Positions 8,508 to 13,926 of a stretch of 13,926 bases of DNA are shown here, in pieces (the first letter of the stretch is position 1; every line of letters begins with the position of its first letter). The notes beneath the pieces were generated by a model. It ran no database searches. It was not told where the DNA came from and saw nothing but the letters and a program-made list of their open reading frames with translations. Position numbers and translations under genes: made by a program. Source of the DNA: Alphaproteobacteria bacterium. GTDB taxonomy: Bacteria; Pseudomonadota; Alphaproteobacteria; Thalassobaculales; Thalassobaculaceae. The stretch covers positions 1 to 13,926 of the forward strand of contig JAPKDN010000027.1 of assembly GCA_028822575.1 (NCBI GenBank), in the 5' to 3' direction.

Positions 8508-8626
8508 GGGATCAAGCCCCCTTTGGCGAGAATAATTACCTAACGCAACATTTATCGCCCTGGCGCGGCGTTTTAAACCTCGGCATTGTGACGCACCGCT
8601 CCACTTGTTCAAGTCAGAGACGCGTC
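8508..8626. promoter_or_regulatory. divergent control region with a small dyad
   Basis: This 119-base region separates two divergent genes, the monooxygenase and the racemase-like protein. Near the plus-strand start it contains ACTTG-TT-CAAGT at 8603-8614, a perfect five-base dyad that could be an operator half-site pair. An AT-rich stretch at 8529-8552 lies near the minus-strand start. No regulator gene is visible next to it, and no promoter can be assigned firmly. Confidence 0.3.
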
Positions 8627-9286
8627 ATGCCTCATCGTATCGTTCTGATTCACGCTGTTCCGATGGCGGTTCAACCCGTCGCAGGCGCCTTTGCCAGCGC
8701 TTGGCCCGAAGCGGAAACGGTCAATTTACTGGAAGATTCGCTGAGCCGCGACCGGGCCACAACCGGTCGTCTCGATCGTGCGATGATGGATCGGTTTAGG
8801 GTGCTCAGCGACTACGCGCTGTCGATCGGCGCCGACGGTATCCTGTTCACCTGCTCCGCCTTCGGCCCGGCGATCGAAATGGTCGCCCGCGATGCACCGG
8901 TCCCAGTCCTCAAACCGAACGAGGCGATGTTCGACGCCGCGCTCGATATCGGCACCAGGATCGGCATGCTCGTCACGTTCCAAGGCAGTGTCACCTCGAT
9001 GCGCGATGAATTCGAGGAAATGGCTGCGACTCGAAAGATCGATGCGCGTTTCGAGCCTTGCCTAGTAGAGGAAGCCATGGCCGAGCTGCGCCGGGGAGAT
9101 GCAAAAAGACATAACGAACTTCTCGCCGAGGCCGCCTTGGGGCTCAACGAATGCGACGCCGTGATGCTGGCGCAATTTTCCACCGCCCAGGCCAAGGACG
9201 CGGTCGCGAAAGTCCTCGACATCCCGATACTGACCGCACCGGAAGCCGCTGTTGAGCGTATGAAGGCGGCCGTGTTGAGACTTTGA
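8627..9286 (+). CDS. Asp/Glu/hydantoin-racemase-like protein with a single catalytic cysteine
   Basis: A 219-residue protein of the Asp/Glu racemase superfamily, which includes amino-acid and hydantoin racemases, maleate isomerase and arylmalonate decarboxylase. It opens with RIVLIHAVPMAVQPV (4-18). It has the first catalytic-cysteine motif ILFTCSAFGPAIE (72-84, C76), the segment PVLKPNEAMFDAAL (93-106) and IGMLVTFQGSV (112-122). The second cysteine motif, typically LGCT or LACT, reads MLAQFSTA (180-187) with Q183 in place of cysteine. Two-base racemisation by a cysteine pair is therefore unlikely, and isomerase or lyase chemistry is possible. ATG 8627 has GAGA about seven bases upstream. GTG 8588 is an alternative, but it would add 13 poor residues. 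It is the first plus-strand gene of the cluster that runs on to the amidase. Confidence 0.83.
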   Translation: MPHRIVLIHAVPMAVQPVAGAFASAWPEAETVNLLEDSLSRDRATTGRLDRAMMDRFRVLSDYALSIGADGILFTCSAFGPAIEMVARDAPVPVLKPNEAMFDAALDIGTRIGMLVTFQGSVTSMRDEFEEMAATRKIDARFEPCLVEEAMAELRRGDAKRHNELLAEAALGLNECDAVMLAQFSTAQAKDAVAKVLDIPILTAPEAAVERMKAAVLRL

Positions 9287-9329
9287 AATGTGAACGTCAC
9301 CTTGGGTAAGAAACTTCTTCGAGCCTGCA

Positions 9330-9359
9330 GACCACGGTTTCGCCAACCAGACCGTGGTC
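9330..9359. repeat. hairpin after the racemase-like gene
   Basis: GACCACGGT at 9330-9338 and ACCGTGGTC at 9351-9359 pair perfectly over nine bases around a 12-base loop. It starts 44 bases after the upstream stop. It could act as a terminator or processing stem, but no T-run follows. Confidence 0.5.
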
Positions 9360-9404
9360 AATCCACTTGAACCCACCGTTCGCGACAGGGACGTCTCCAG
9401 AAAA

Positions 9405-9427
9405 CGCGTCGAAACCACTTCGACGCG
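9405..9427. repeat. perfect nine-base inverted repeat
   Basis: CGCGTCGAA at 9405-9413 and TTCGACGCG at 9419-9427 pair perfectly around the loop ACCAC. It is part of the repeat-rich block. Confidence 0.5.
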
Positions 9428-9467
9428 ACGAGACGCGCGTGCTCCGTCCAGCCCGACCAGCGCCCTG

Positions 9468-9484
9468 CGCCCCCGTGGGGGGCG
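9468..9484. repeat. GC-only hairpin
   Basis: A seven-base stem, CGCCCCC with GGGGGCG, closes over the three-base loop GTG. It is very stable but lacks a following T-run. It sits between the two other repeat structures. Confidence 0.4.
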
Positions 9485-9525
9485 AAGCGCAGGAATTTAT
9501 TCCAAACTTCCTTCCAACACGATCA

Positions 9526-9643
9526 TCACGCCAGCGAAAGCTGGGGCTATACCGTCGACATGTGGCGTTACCAACGGAACGATCAATCGACGCACGAGGC
9601 CAAGGAATGTTCCAGACAATAGCCCCCGCTTTTGCTGGCGCGA
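9526..9643. repeat. REP/MITE-like element with 25-base inverted arms
   Basis: The arm at 9526-9550 and the reverse complement of 9619-9643 agree at 22 of 25 positions. Each arm is itself a small hairpin, CCAGC-GAAA-GCTGG on the left and an imperfect form on the right. A third related core, GCGAAAGCGGGT, sits at 9650-9661. The pattern CCAGCGAAAGCTGG resembles REP-like dispersed repeats known in alphaproteobacteria. The 118-base span could be a bacterial interspersed mosaic element or a small non-autonomous transposon. No target duplication is evident. Confidence 0.55.
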
Positions 9644-9814
9644 AGGATTGCGAAAGCGGGTTTACTCCGCGATCAAACGACCATCGTTGCACAAAAGCTC
9701 TCGGGCCCAGCAGGCTCCGCAATCCCGCTTGTGCTATCGACGTCACCGAAGCCACGGCGCCACTTTCTCCCGCTATACTCCCAATAGCGAAACGCTTTGC
9801 GACGAGGTTAACAG

Positions 9815-11149
9815 ATGAGCGAACTCAACAAACTCACCGCTTCGGAGGCCGTCGCCGGTCTTGCCCGAGGCGAATTCACCGCCGCGGAATTGATGCGCGC
9901 GTGTCTCCACCGGGTTGCGGAGCGGGAGGAAGACGTCCGCGCCTGGGCACATATCGATCCGGACCAGGCCATGGCCGAAGCGAAAGCCTCCGATGCAGCG
10001 CGCGCGGCCGGCACTGAGCTTGGCCCGCTACATGGCCTGCCGGTCGGCATCAAGGACATCATCGACACCGCAGATATGCCCACCGAGAACGGCTCAGCCC
10101 TGTTCGAAGGACGGCGGCCAAACGCCGATGCCGGCTGCGTAGCCGCGCTCCGGGCCGCGGGCGCGGTCATCATGGGCAAGACCGTGACCACTGAGCTCGC
10201 CAACACCAACCCCAGCAAGACCCGCAACCCGCATAACCTGGCGCATACCCCCGGTGGATCGTCGGCTGGCTCCGGCGCAGGCGTCGCGGATTTTCACATG
10301 CCGTTGGCGTTGGGCACTCAAACCGGCGGGTCGGTCATTCGTCCAGCATCGTTCAATGGTGTTTATGGCCTCAAGCCCACCCTCGGGCTCATCCCCCGCA
10401 ACGGCGCGCTACTTCAATCGCATACCCTGGACACGATCGGGGTCTACGGGCGCTCATTGGATGACTTGGCATTGATCACCGATAGCCTGTCGATCGCTGA
10501 CCCAGGCGACCCACAAAGCTATCGAGGCAGCCGGGGCTCGCTCCGTGAGGCTCTGGCACAACCCGTGCCCAGCCCACCACGCTTTGCCTTCCTTGAAACG
10601 CCAGCCTGGGATCTCGCCAGCGCGGGGGCTCAAAAAGCGATCACCGACGTCGCCGACAGCCTTGGAAATGCCTGCGCCAAGGAAACCCCGCCTGCGCCTT
10701 TCGACCGCATTCTTGACCTGCATGGAGCCATCTTCGCCGCCGAAAATGCCCATTACTACGGCGCCTACCTCCGGGAACGACCCGAGCTGCTTAGTGATAA
10801 GATTCGTGCCCGCATGACGGCGACTTACGATGTGCCAGCCCGCGACTACATCGCCGCCCTGACAGAGCGGGACGTTATTTATGGTTCCATCGAAGCGCTG
10901 TTAAGCCGTTACGATGCGATTCTGTGTCTTCCAGCCGCAGGGCCAGCTCCACGTGGTTTCGAGAGTACCGGCGATCCCGCCTTCAATAGCCCTTGGACCT
11001 ATCTCGGCGTGCCTTGTGTCTCGCTACCGCGGCTCACGGTCGAAGGCATGCCCCTTGGCGTCCAACTGGTCGGCGCCCGCGGCGCCGAGGGTCGTCTGAT
11101 GCGCACCGCCCGCTGGTTGGACGACTCCCTAATGAACAAAGCAAATTAG
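9815..11149 (+). CDS. amidase signature family hydrolase
   Basis: A 444-residue amidase of the amidase signature family, which hydrolyses amides to acids and ammonia with a Ser-cisSer-Lys triad. All three residues are visible: K80 in LPVGIKDIID, cis-S150 in TPGGSSAGSGAGVA and nucleophile S173 in ALGTQTGGSVIRPASF. The typical NGVYGLKPT follows. The C-terminus, FNSPWTYLGVPCVSLPRL and GMPLGVQLVG, is also family-standard. The GTQTGGSV variant is common in stand-alone amidases, as opposed to GatA. There is no GatB or GatC beside it, so this is a catabolic enzyme. ATG 9815 has GAGG seven bases upstream. It is followed by the acetamidase after 68 bases on the same strand. The substrate is unknown, but a ureido acid, carbamoyl compound or amide produced by the neighbouring enzymes is likely. 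Confidence 0.92.
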   Translation: MSELNKLTASEAVAGLARGEFTAAELMRACLHRVAEREEDVRAWAHIDPDQAMAEAKASDAARAAGTELGPLHGLPVGIKDIIDTADMPTENGSALFEGRRPNADAGCVAALRAAGAVIMGKTVTTELANTNPSKTRNPHNLAHTPGGSSAGSGAGVADFHMPLALGTQTGGSVIRPASFNGVYGLKPTLGLIPRNGALLQSHTLDTIGVYGRSLDDLALITDSLSIADPGDPQSYRGSRGSLREALAQPVPSPPRFAFLETPAWDLASAGAQKAITDVADSLGNACAKETPPAPFDRILDLHGAIFAAENAHYYGAYLRERPELLSDKIRARMTATYDVPARDYIAALTERDVIYGSIEALLSRYDAILCLPAAGPAPRGFESTGDPAFNSPWTYLGVPCVSLPRLTVEGMPLGVQLVGARGAEGRLMRTARWLDDSLMNKAN

Positions 11150-11198
11150 CCCAGATGAGCATGACAGCGTCGTCGGAGCGGGATACGGTCAGTTGAAA

Positions 11199-11210
11199 TC
11201 CTGATCAGGA
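11199..11210 (+). promoter_or_regulatory. palindrome covering the acetamidase ribosome-binding site
   Basis: TCCTGATCAGGA is a perfect 12-base palindrome, and its right half provides the AGGAG Shine-Dalgarno (11207-11211) six bases before ATG 11218. If folded, a four-base stem would hide the ribosome-binding site. It may equally be a protein-binding dyad or chance. Confidence 0.4.
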
Positions 11211-11217
11211 GTTGTTG

Positions 11218-12153
11218 ATGGCCACCACCCACCACCTGCCCGCCTCCATCGAGACAGTCCATTGGGGGTATTTCGACGCCGCGCTCGACCCGGTTCTGGA
11301 AATCGAGTCTGGCGACACCGTAAATCTGGAATCGGTATCTGGTGGCCCGGAAACCCTTCCCGGTGACGGCTATCACGTGCCGCCAGAACTGCTTGAGGTT
11401 CACGCCAAGGTGCCGCGCAAGATGCCTGGCCATATGCTGACCGGCCCCATCAACGTCAAGGGCGCCAAAGCGGGCCAGGTACTGCAGGTTGATATCCTCG
11501 ATGTCGGGCTGCGCCAGGATTGGGGTTACAACTTCGTGCGCCCGCTATCTGGCGGCCTGCCGGGTGAGTTCGACGAGACCACCCATATGACCATCCGCCT
11601 GCACGCCGACACCAACGAAGGGGAATTGCCCTGGGGCACGCGCCTTCCACTTCGGCCGTTTTTTGGGGTCATGGGCTGCGCGCCGCCACAAGCCTGGGGC
11701 ATGATCAGTTCGATCCAGCCGCGCGCCCATGGCGGCAATATGGACAACAAGGAATTGATCGCCGGCACCACCTTGTATCTGCCAATTTTCGTCGACGGAG
11801 CAAGGTTTTCTGCCGGTGATGGCCATGGCTGTCAAGGCGATGGCGAGGTCTGTGTCACCGCGATTGAGACGGCTCTATCCGGTCGGTTTCGGCTTACGGT
11901 CCGCGACGATATGAAACTGGATCTACCCCGCGCCGAAAATGCCGACGCCCTCATCACCATGGCCTTTGACGAGGACCTGGACGACGCGGCCAAGGAAGCC
12001 TTGCGCCAGATGATCGCGCTCATCGTTGCCCGCACCAATCTCAACCGCGCCCAAGCCTACGCACTCTGCTCGCTCGCCGCCGACTTGCGGGTGACCCAGA
12101 TCGTCAACGGCAACAAGGGCGTTCACGTAGTACTGCCAAGATACGCGTTATAG
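11218..12153 (+). CDS. acetamidase/formamidase family protein
   Basis: A 311-residue member of the FmdA/AmdA family, which hydrolyses formamide, acetamide or similar short amides with a metal-dependent beta-sandwich fold. Family signs include TVHWGYFDAALDPVLEIESG near the start, GPINVKGAKAGQVLQVDILD, FFGVMGCAPP, RAHGGNMDNKELIAGTTLYL with the conserved HGGNMD, and FSAGDGHGCQGDGEVC, the hallmark GDxHxxQGDGE motif. The end, SLAADLRVTQIVNGNKGVHV, is also typical. ATG 11218 is chosen because AGGAG sits six bases before it; two TTG codons at 11212 and 11215 would be too close to that site. The gene overlaps nothing but ends nine bases before the deacetylase, whose Shine-Dalgarno runs across this stop. 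Paired with the amidase, it suggests sequential release of ammonia or a short acid from one substrate. Confidence 0.92.
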   Translation: MATTHHLPASIETVHWGYFDAALDPVLEIESGDTVNLESVSGGPETLPGDGYHVPPELLEVHAKVPRKMPGHMLTGPINVKGAKAGQVLQVDILDVGLRQDWGYNFVRPLSGGLPGEFDETTHMTIRLHADTNEGELPWGTRLPLRPFFGVMGCAPPQAWGMISSIQPRAHGGNMDNKELIAGTTLYLPIFVDGARFSAGDGHGCQGDGEVCVTAIETALSGRFRLTVRDDMKLDLPRAENADALITMAFDEDLDDAAKEALRQMIALIVARTNLNRAQAYALCSLAADLRVTQIVNGNKGVHVVLPRYAL

Positions 12154-12162
12154 GAGAGAACC

Positions 12163-13059
12163 ATGCTAAAAACTCAGAGTCGCTATCCTTATTCCAGCCT
12201 GCCCTCCCGCCCCAAATATGAATGGCCGAATGGTGCCAAAGTGGCGGTCTATGTCGCGATGAATGTGGAGGCCTTCAGCTATGGCGAAGGCAGGGGTGCG
12301 GCGATCGCACCCCCGGAACAGGCCCAAAGCGACAGCGTCTATTCCTGGCGTGACTATGGCAACCGGGTGGGCTTTTGGCGTCTGATGGACATGCTGGACG
12401 ACTTGGACATCCCGGCCGAGCATCAGATCAACACAGCGCTTTATGATTTTTACCCCGATATCCCGGAACGCATTCGAGCTCGGGGCGACGAGTTTCTTGG
12501 GCACGGATACACCAACTCGGATGCGCAGGGCGGTCTGCGCGAGGATCTGGAACGCGATATGATCCAGAGAACGACGCGGTCGATCATCGAGAATGAAGGC
12601 ACCGCGCCGACCGGCTGGATGAGTCCCTGGCTATCGAACAGTTCGGCGACCCTGGACCTGCTCCAGGAGGAGGGATATCGCTACGTCATGGACTGGACCA
12701 TGGATGACCAGCCCGTGTGGATGAAAACCCGTGCTGGACGCATCCTGTCGATGCCCTACCCCATCGAAACCAACGACAATCGCGGCATCACTTGGTATCG
12801 CTATAGCTCAGCAGAATTCACCGACATGATCATCGACGGTTTCGACGAGATGCTGGAACAGTCCGATCGCGACGGGCATCCTATGATTTGCCCGATCTCA
12901 CTACACCCGTTCGTGGTTGGGCGACCTTATCGTATCCGCGAGTTGCGGCGGGCGTTCGAACATATCCTGAAGCAGCGGGATCGTATCTGGTTAACCCGAC
13001 CCGGCGACATCTGCCGTCATATCGAGACTTTGCCGGCTGGCACGGTGCCAGGATCTTGA
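12163..13059 (+). CDS. polysaccharide-deacetylase-fold hydrolase, allantoinase (PuuE)-like
   Basis: A 298-residue protein of the NodB/polysaccharide deacetylase fold, in the branch that contains the PuuE allantoinase rather than true chitin or peptidoglycan deacetylases. Branch features are RPKYEWPNGAKVAVYVAMN (16-34), DYGNRVGFWRLMDMLD (64-79), NTALYDFYPDI (90-100), EFLGHGYTNSDAQGGL (110-125), GWMSPWLSNSSATLDLL (151-167), DWTMDDQPVWMKT (177-189) and ISLHPFVVGRPYR (245-257). The canonical metal motifs TFDD and HxxxH are not present as such; PuuE is described as metal-independent. There is no signal peptide, so it is cytoplasmic. It probably hydrolyses a ring or N-acyl amide bond. TAGGAG overlaps the preceding stop and serves as its ribosome-binding site, so translation is coupled to the acetamidase. 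Confidence 0.88.
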   Translation: MLKTQSRYPYSSLPSRPKYEWPNGAKVAVYVAMNVEAFSYGEGRGAAIAPPEQAQSDSVYSWRDYGNRVGFWRLMDMLDDLDIPAEHQINTALYDFYPDIPERIRARGDEFLGHGYTNSDAQGGLREDLERDMIQRTTRSIIENEGTAPTGWMSPWLSNSSATLDLLQEEGYRYVMDWTMDDQPVWMKTRAGRILSMPYPIETNDNRGITWYRYSSAEFTDMIIDGFDEMLEQSDRDGHPMICPISLHPFVVGRPYRIRELRRAFEHILKQRDRIWLTRPGDICRHIETLPAGTVPGS

Positions 13060-13114
13060 TTCAAGGATTGGCACGGGTTCGCGTCTTCTCAATGGAGGGC
13101 GTAGATCCGTGCCA
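13037..13114. terminator. hairpin group at the end of the deacetylase gene
   Basis: CTGGCAC-G-GTGCCAG at 13037-13051 is a perfect odd palindrome at the gene's end. TGGCACGG at 13069-13076 pairs with CCGTGCCA at 13107-13114 over eight bases, with a 30-base loop. The repeated TGGCACGG between convergent genes could form alternative stems for transcription termination. There is no T-run, so the role is unproven. Confidence 0.35.
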
Positions 13115-13163
13115 TGGCTTTCGAGAGAATATCAACGGGTTAAGCCATATCGTCGTTGACCGT

Positions 13164-13409
13164 CTAAACTTCCGTGAGCCCCCGATAATATTCCAGCAAG
13201 GTCGTCCGTAGCATCGACGACATGCTCGCGCTTTCCCGCCGTCTCACGATGGTCTCGCGAAGGGCGTCGAGGCTTAGGCCTTCCCAACGACAGGTATTCA
13301 ACAATCTGACCCAGACCCGCGGCTTGAGCACTATTGTCGTCCGTCGATTATTGATTGAAATGTTCTTGCGTATAGCGGTCCCGGAAGGGGCACCGGCTTT
13401 ATTTCTCAA
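13164..13409 (-). CDS. ribbon-helix-helix (RHH_4-type) small protein, second copy
   Basis: An 81-residue basic protein with the RHH pattern. RRTTIVLKPRVWVRLLNT (22-39) gives the ribbon and helix 1, SLDALRETIV (46-55) gives helix 2, and SMSSMLRTTLLEYYRGL (62-78) matches the ending of RHH_4 proteins. It is related in pattern to the protein at 252-473 but is not a close copy: FVL-type residues are replaced by LLEYY. It may be a DNA-binding repressor. The start is TTG 13409, backed by AGAGG (13419-13415) five bases away. No ATG is in a good position. It lies 54 bases downstream of the broken gene at 13464-13857 on the same strand, so the two may once have formed an operon. It converges on the deacetylase gene. 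Confidence 0.7.
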   Translation of the reverse strand: MRNKAGAPSGTAIRKNISINNRRTTIVLKPRVWVRLLNTCRWEGLSLDALRETIVRRRESASMSSMLRTTLLEYYRGLTEV

Positions 13410-13463
13410 TTTGACCTCTATCGGCGCAGGCGGGCGAAACCGAACGCGCCTAAAGTCATCAGC

Positions 13464-13857
13464 TTAGGTTGATCGGTCAATCGCCCCTTTGACCTTGCAC
13501 AACAAATCCCACAACGCCTTATTGGACGTCATCGACGAGTCCAATCAACGCAAAGCGTTGAGAAAATTTCTCTCATAAGCCAAGGCCAGGCTGTTCGGCT
13601 CCGTTGCCAACGCCAGGGCTTTTTAACAAAATGGGCAATGGTAAAAAGCCGAACAGCACCTGAAATGAAAGACGTGAGATGCGCGTGTTCATTCAACACA
13701 ATATTCGCTAGTTGATAGACCAACTTTCCCTGGTCGCGCGCACGGTATTCAATCCATCCCCAAACAACAACTCAAACCGAAGGCTGATTTGATGAGCATT
13801 CACGAATAGGTTTTTGACCTGCCGATCGGCTCTTCGAGAGTTTGCGTCGTTAGCCAT
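13464..13857 (-). pseudogene. small unrecognised gene broken by two frameshifts and a stop
   Basis: From ATG 13857 the first frame gives MANDANSRRADRQVK and later FELLFGDGLNTVR, and stops at 13708 after 49 residues. Dropping one CG at the CGCGCG tract (13735-13741) leads into a frame with DQGKLVYQLANIVLNEHAHL and RLFTIAHFVKK. Adding one A at the five-A tract (T-run 13620-13624 on the plus strand) continues as ALALATEPNSLALAYERNFL. An in-frame TGA (13547-13545) then appears where TGG would give tryptophan, and reading continues through MTSNKALWDLLCKVKGAID to TAA 13464. The repaired product would be about 130 residues, mostly helical, with no family that I recognise. All three lesions are single small changes, two in slippage-prone tracts. 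It could be genuine decay or sequencing error. Confidence 0.6.
13590..13657. repeat. nested inverted repeats inside the broken gene
   Basis: GCTGTTCGGCT at 13590-13600 pairs perfectly with AGCCGAACAGC at 13647-13657 over eleven bases. GGCTTTTTA at 13617-13625 pairs with TAAAAAGCC at 13642-13650 over nine bases. The two share 13647-13650, so they exclude each other. The smaller stem includes the A/T run where the reading frame breaks. Confidence 0.5.
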
Positions 13858-13926
13858 CTTTCTTATTATAGAGTATTTTTGACAAATAATTGATAATATA
13901 CCATGCTTCCTATTTTATATTTTACT
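13858..13926 (-). promoter_or_regulatory. AT-rich region with a -10-like TATAAT upstream of the broken gene
   Basis: This last stretch is strikingly AT-rich compared with the rest of the window. Read on the minus strand it has a perfect TATAAT (13870-13865) seven bases before ATG 13857, so transcription from it would be nearly leaderless. No matching -35 hexamer is found at 16-18 bases. The weak AAGAAAG just before the ATG is a poor ribosome-binding site. Confidence 0.35.

Larger units (their letters stand above)
9287..9814. other. 528-base non-coding stretch rich in inverted repeats
   Basis: There is no convincing gene here. Open frames exist on both strands, but their translations show no family pattern and one includes a repeat-derived segment. 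The stretch holds at least four inverted repeats: stems at 9330-9359, 9405-9427 and 9468-9484, and a pair of 25-base arms at 9526-9550 and 9619-9643. The density suggests remnants of a mobile or dispersed repeat family inserted between the racemase-like gene and the amidase. TATACT at 9774-9779 could be a -10 for the amidase, but no -35 is obvious. Confidence 0.6.

Noticed and set aside
8508..8612. Upstream extension of the monooxygenase to TTG 8612
   Set aside because: The extra residues are basic and unlike the family, would occupy the divergent control region, and have no good ribosome-binding site.
9297..9755. Long open frame of 152 codons on the minus strand
   Set aside because: It crosses the repeat block and its translation shows no family pattern; segments such as FAPAKAGAIV are typical of translated palindromic repeats.
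13501..13572. Row of short palindromes (ATTGGAC/GTCCAAT, TCAACGC/GCGTTGA, GAGAAA/TTTCTC) suggesting a non-coding RNA or origin
   Set aside because: The stretch reads as coding on the minus strand once the frameshift is repaired, so the short dyads are more likely chance than a separate element.

Overview
The window reads as a GC-rich alphaproteobacterial chromosome segment, probably Rhodospirillales-like. The evidence is the C-terminus of the RlmD/TrmA-type methyltransferase, the RHH_4 ribbon-helix-helix proteins, the very long AsmA protein and the use of GTG and TTG starts. No rRNA, tRNA, CRISPR array or complete insertion sequence was found.

Left part (1-4078): the 3' end of an RNA methyltransferase gene overlaps a small RHH_4 protein by 4 bases. 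That protein converges on a 1196-residue AsmA-family envelope protein. This part looks like ordinary core genome, except for a possible reading-frame break at the very left edge.

Middle part (4265-13059): eight genes form a small-molecule catabolism locus. On the minus strand are a RutE-like nitroreductase, an M19 dipeptidase-like protein and an FAD monooxygenase. On the plus strand are a TauE/SafE exporter, an Asp/Glu/hydantoin-racemase-like protein, an amidase, an acetamidase/formamidase and a PuuE-like deacetylase-fold protein. The last three lie in order on one strand. Acetamidase and deacetylase are 9 bases apart, with the Shine-Dalgarno of the second overlapping the stop of the first. 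The enzyme classes (flavin hydroxylation, racemase fold, allantoinase-like fold, amidases, a malonic-semialdehyde-reductase-like enzyme) resemble the logic of ureide, hydantoin or pyrimidine breakdown. Several members lack textbook catalytic residues, so the substrate is unknown and may be new. A 528-base non-coding stretch rich in inverted repeats separates the racemase-like gene from the amidase.

Right part (13060-13926): a second RHH_4-type protein lies on the minus strand. Upstream of it, on the same strand, is a small unrecognised gene that can be read only by joining three frames and passing a stop codon, so it is a likely pseudogene. Beyond it the sequence becomes very AT-rich, which suggests a boundary or an acquired segment.
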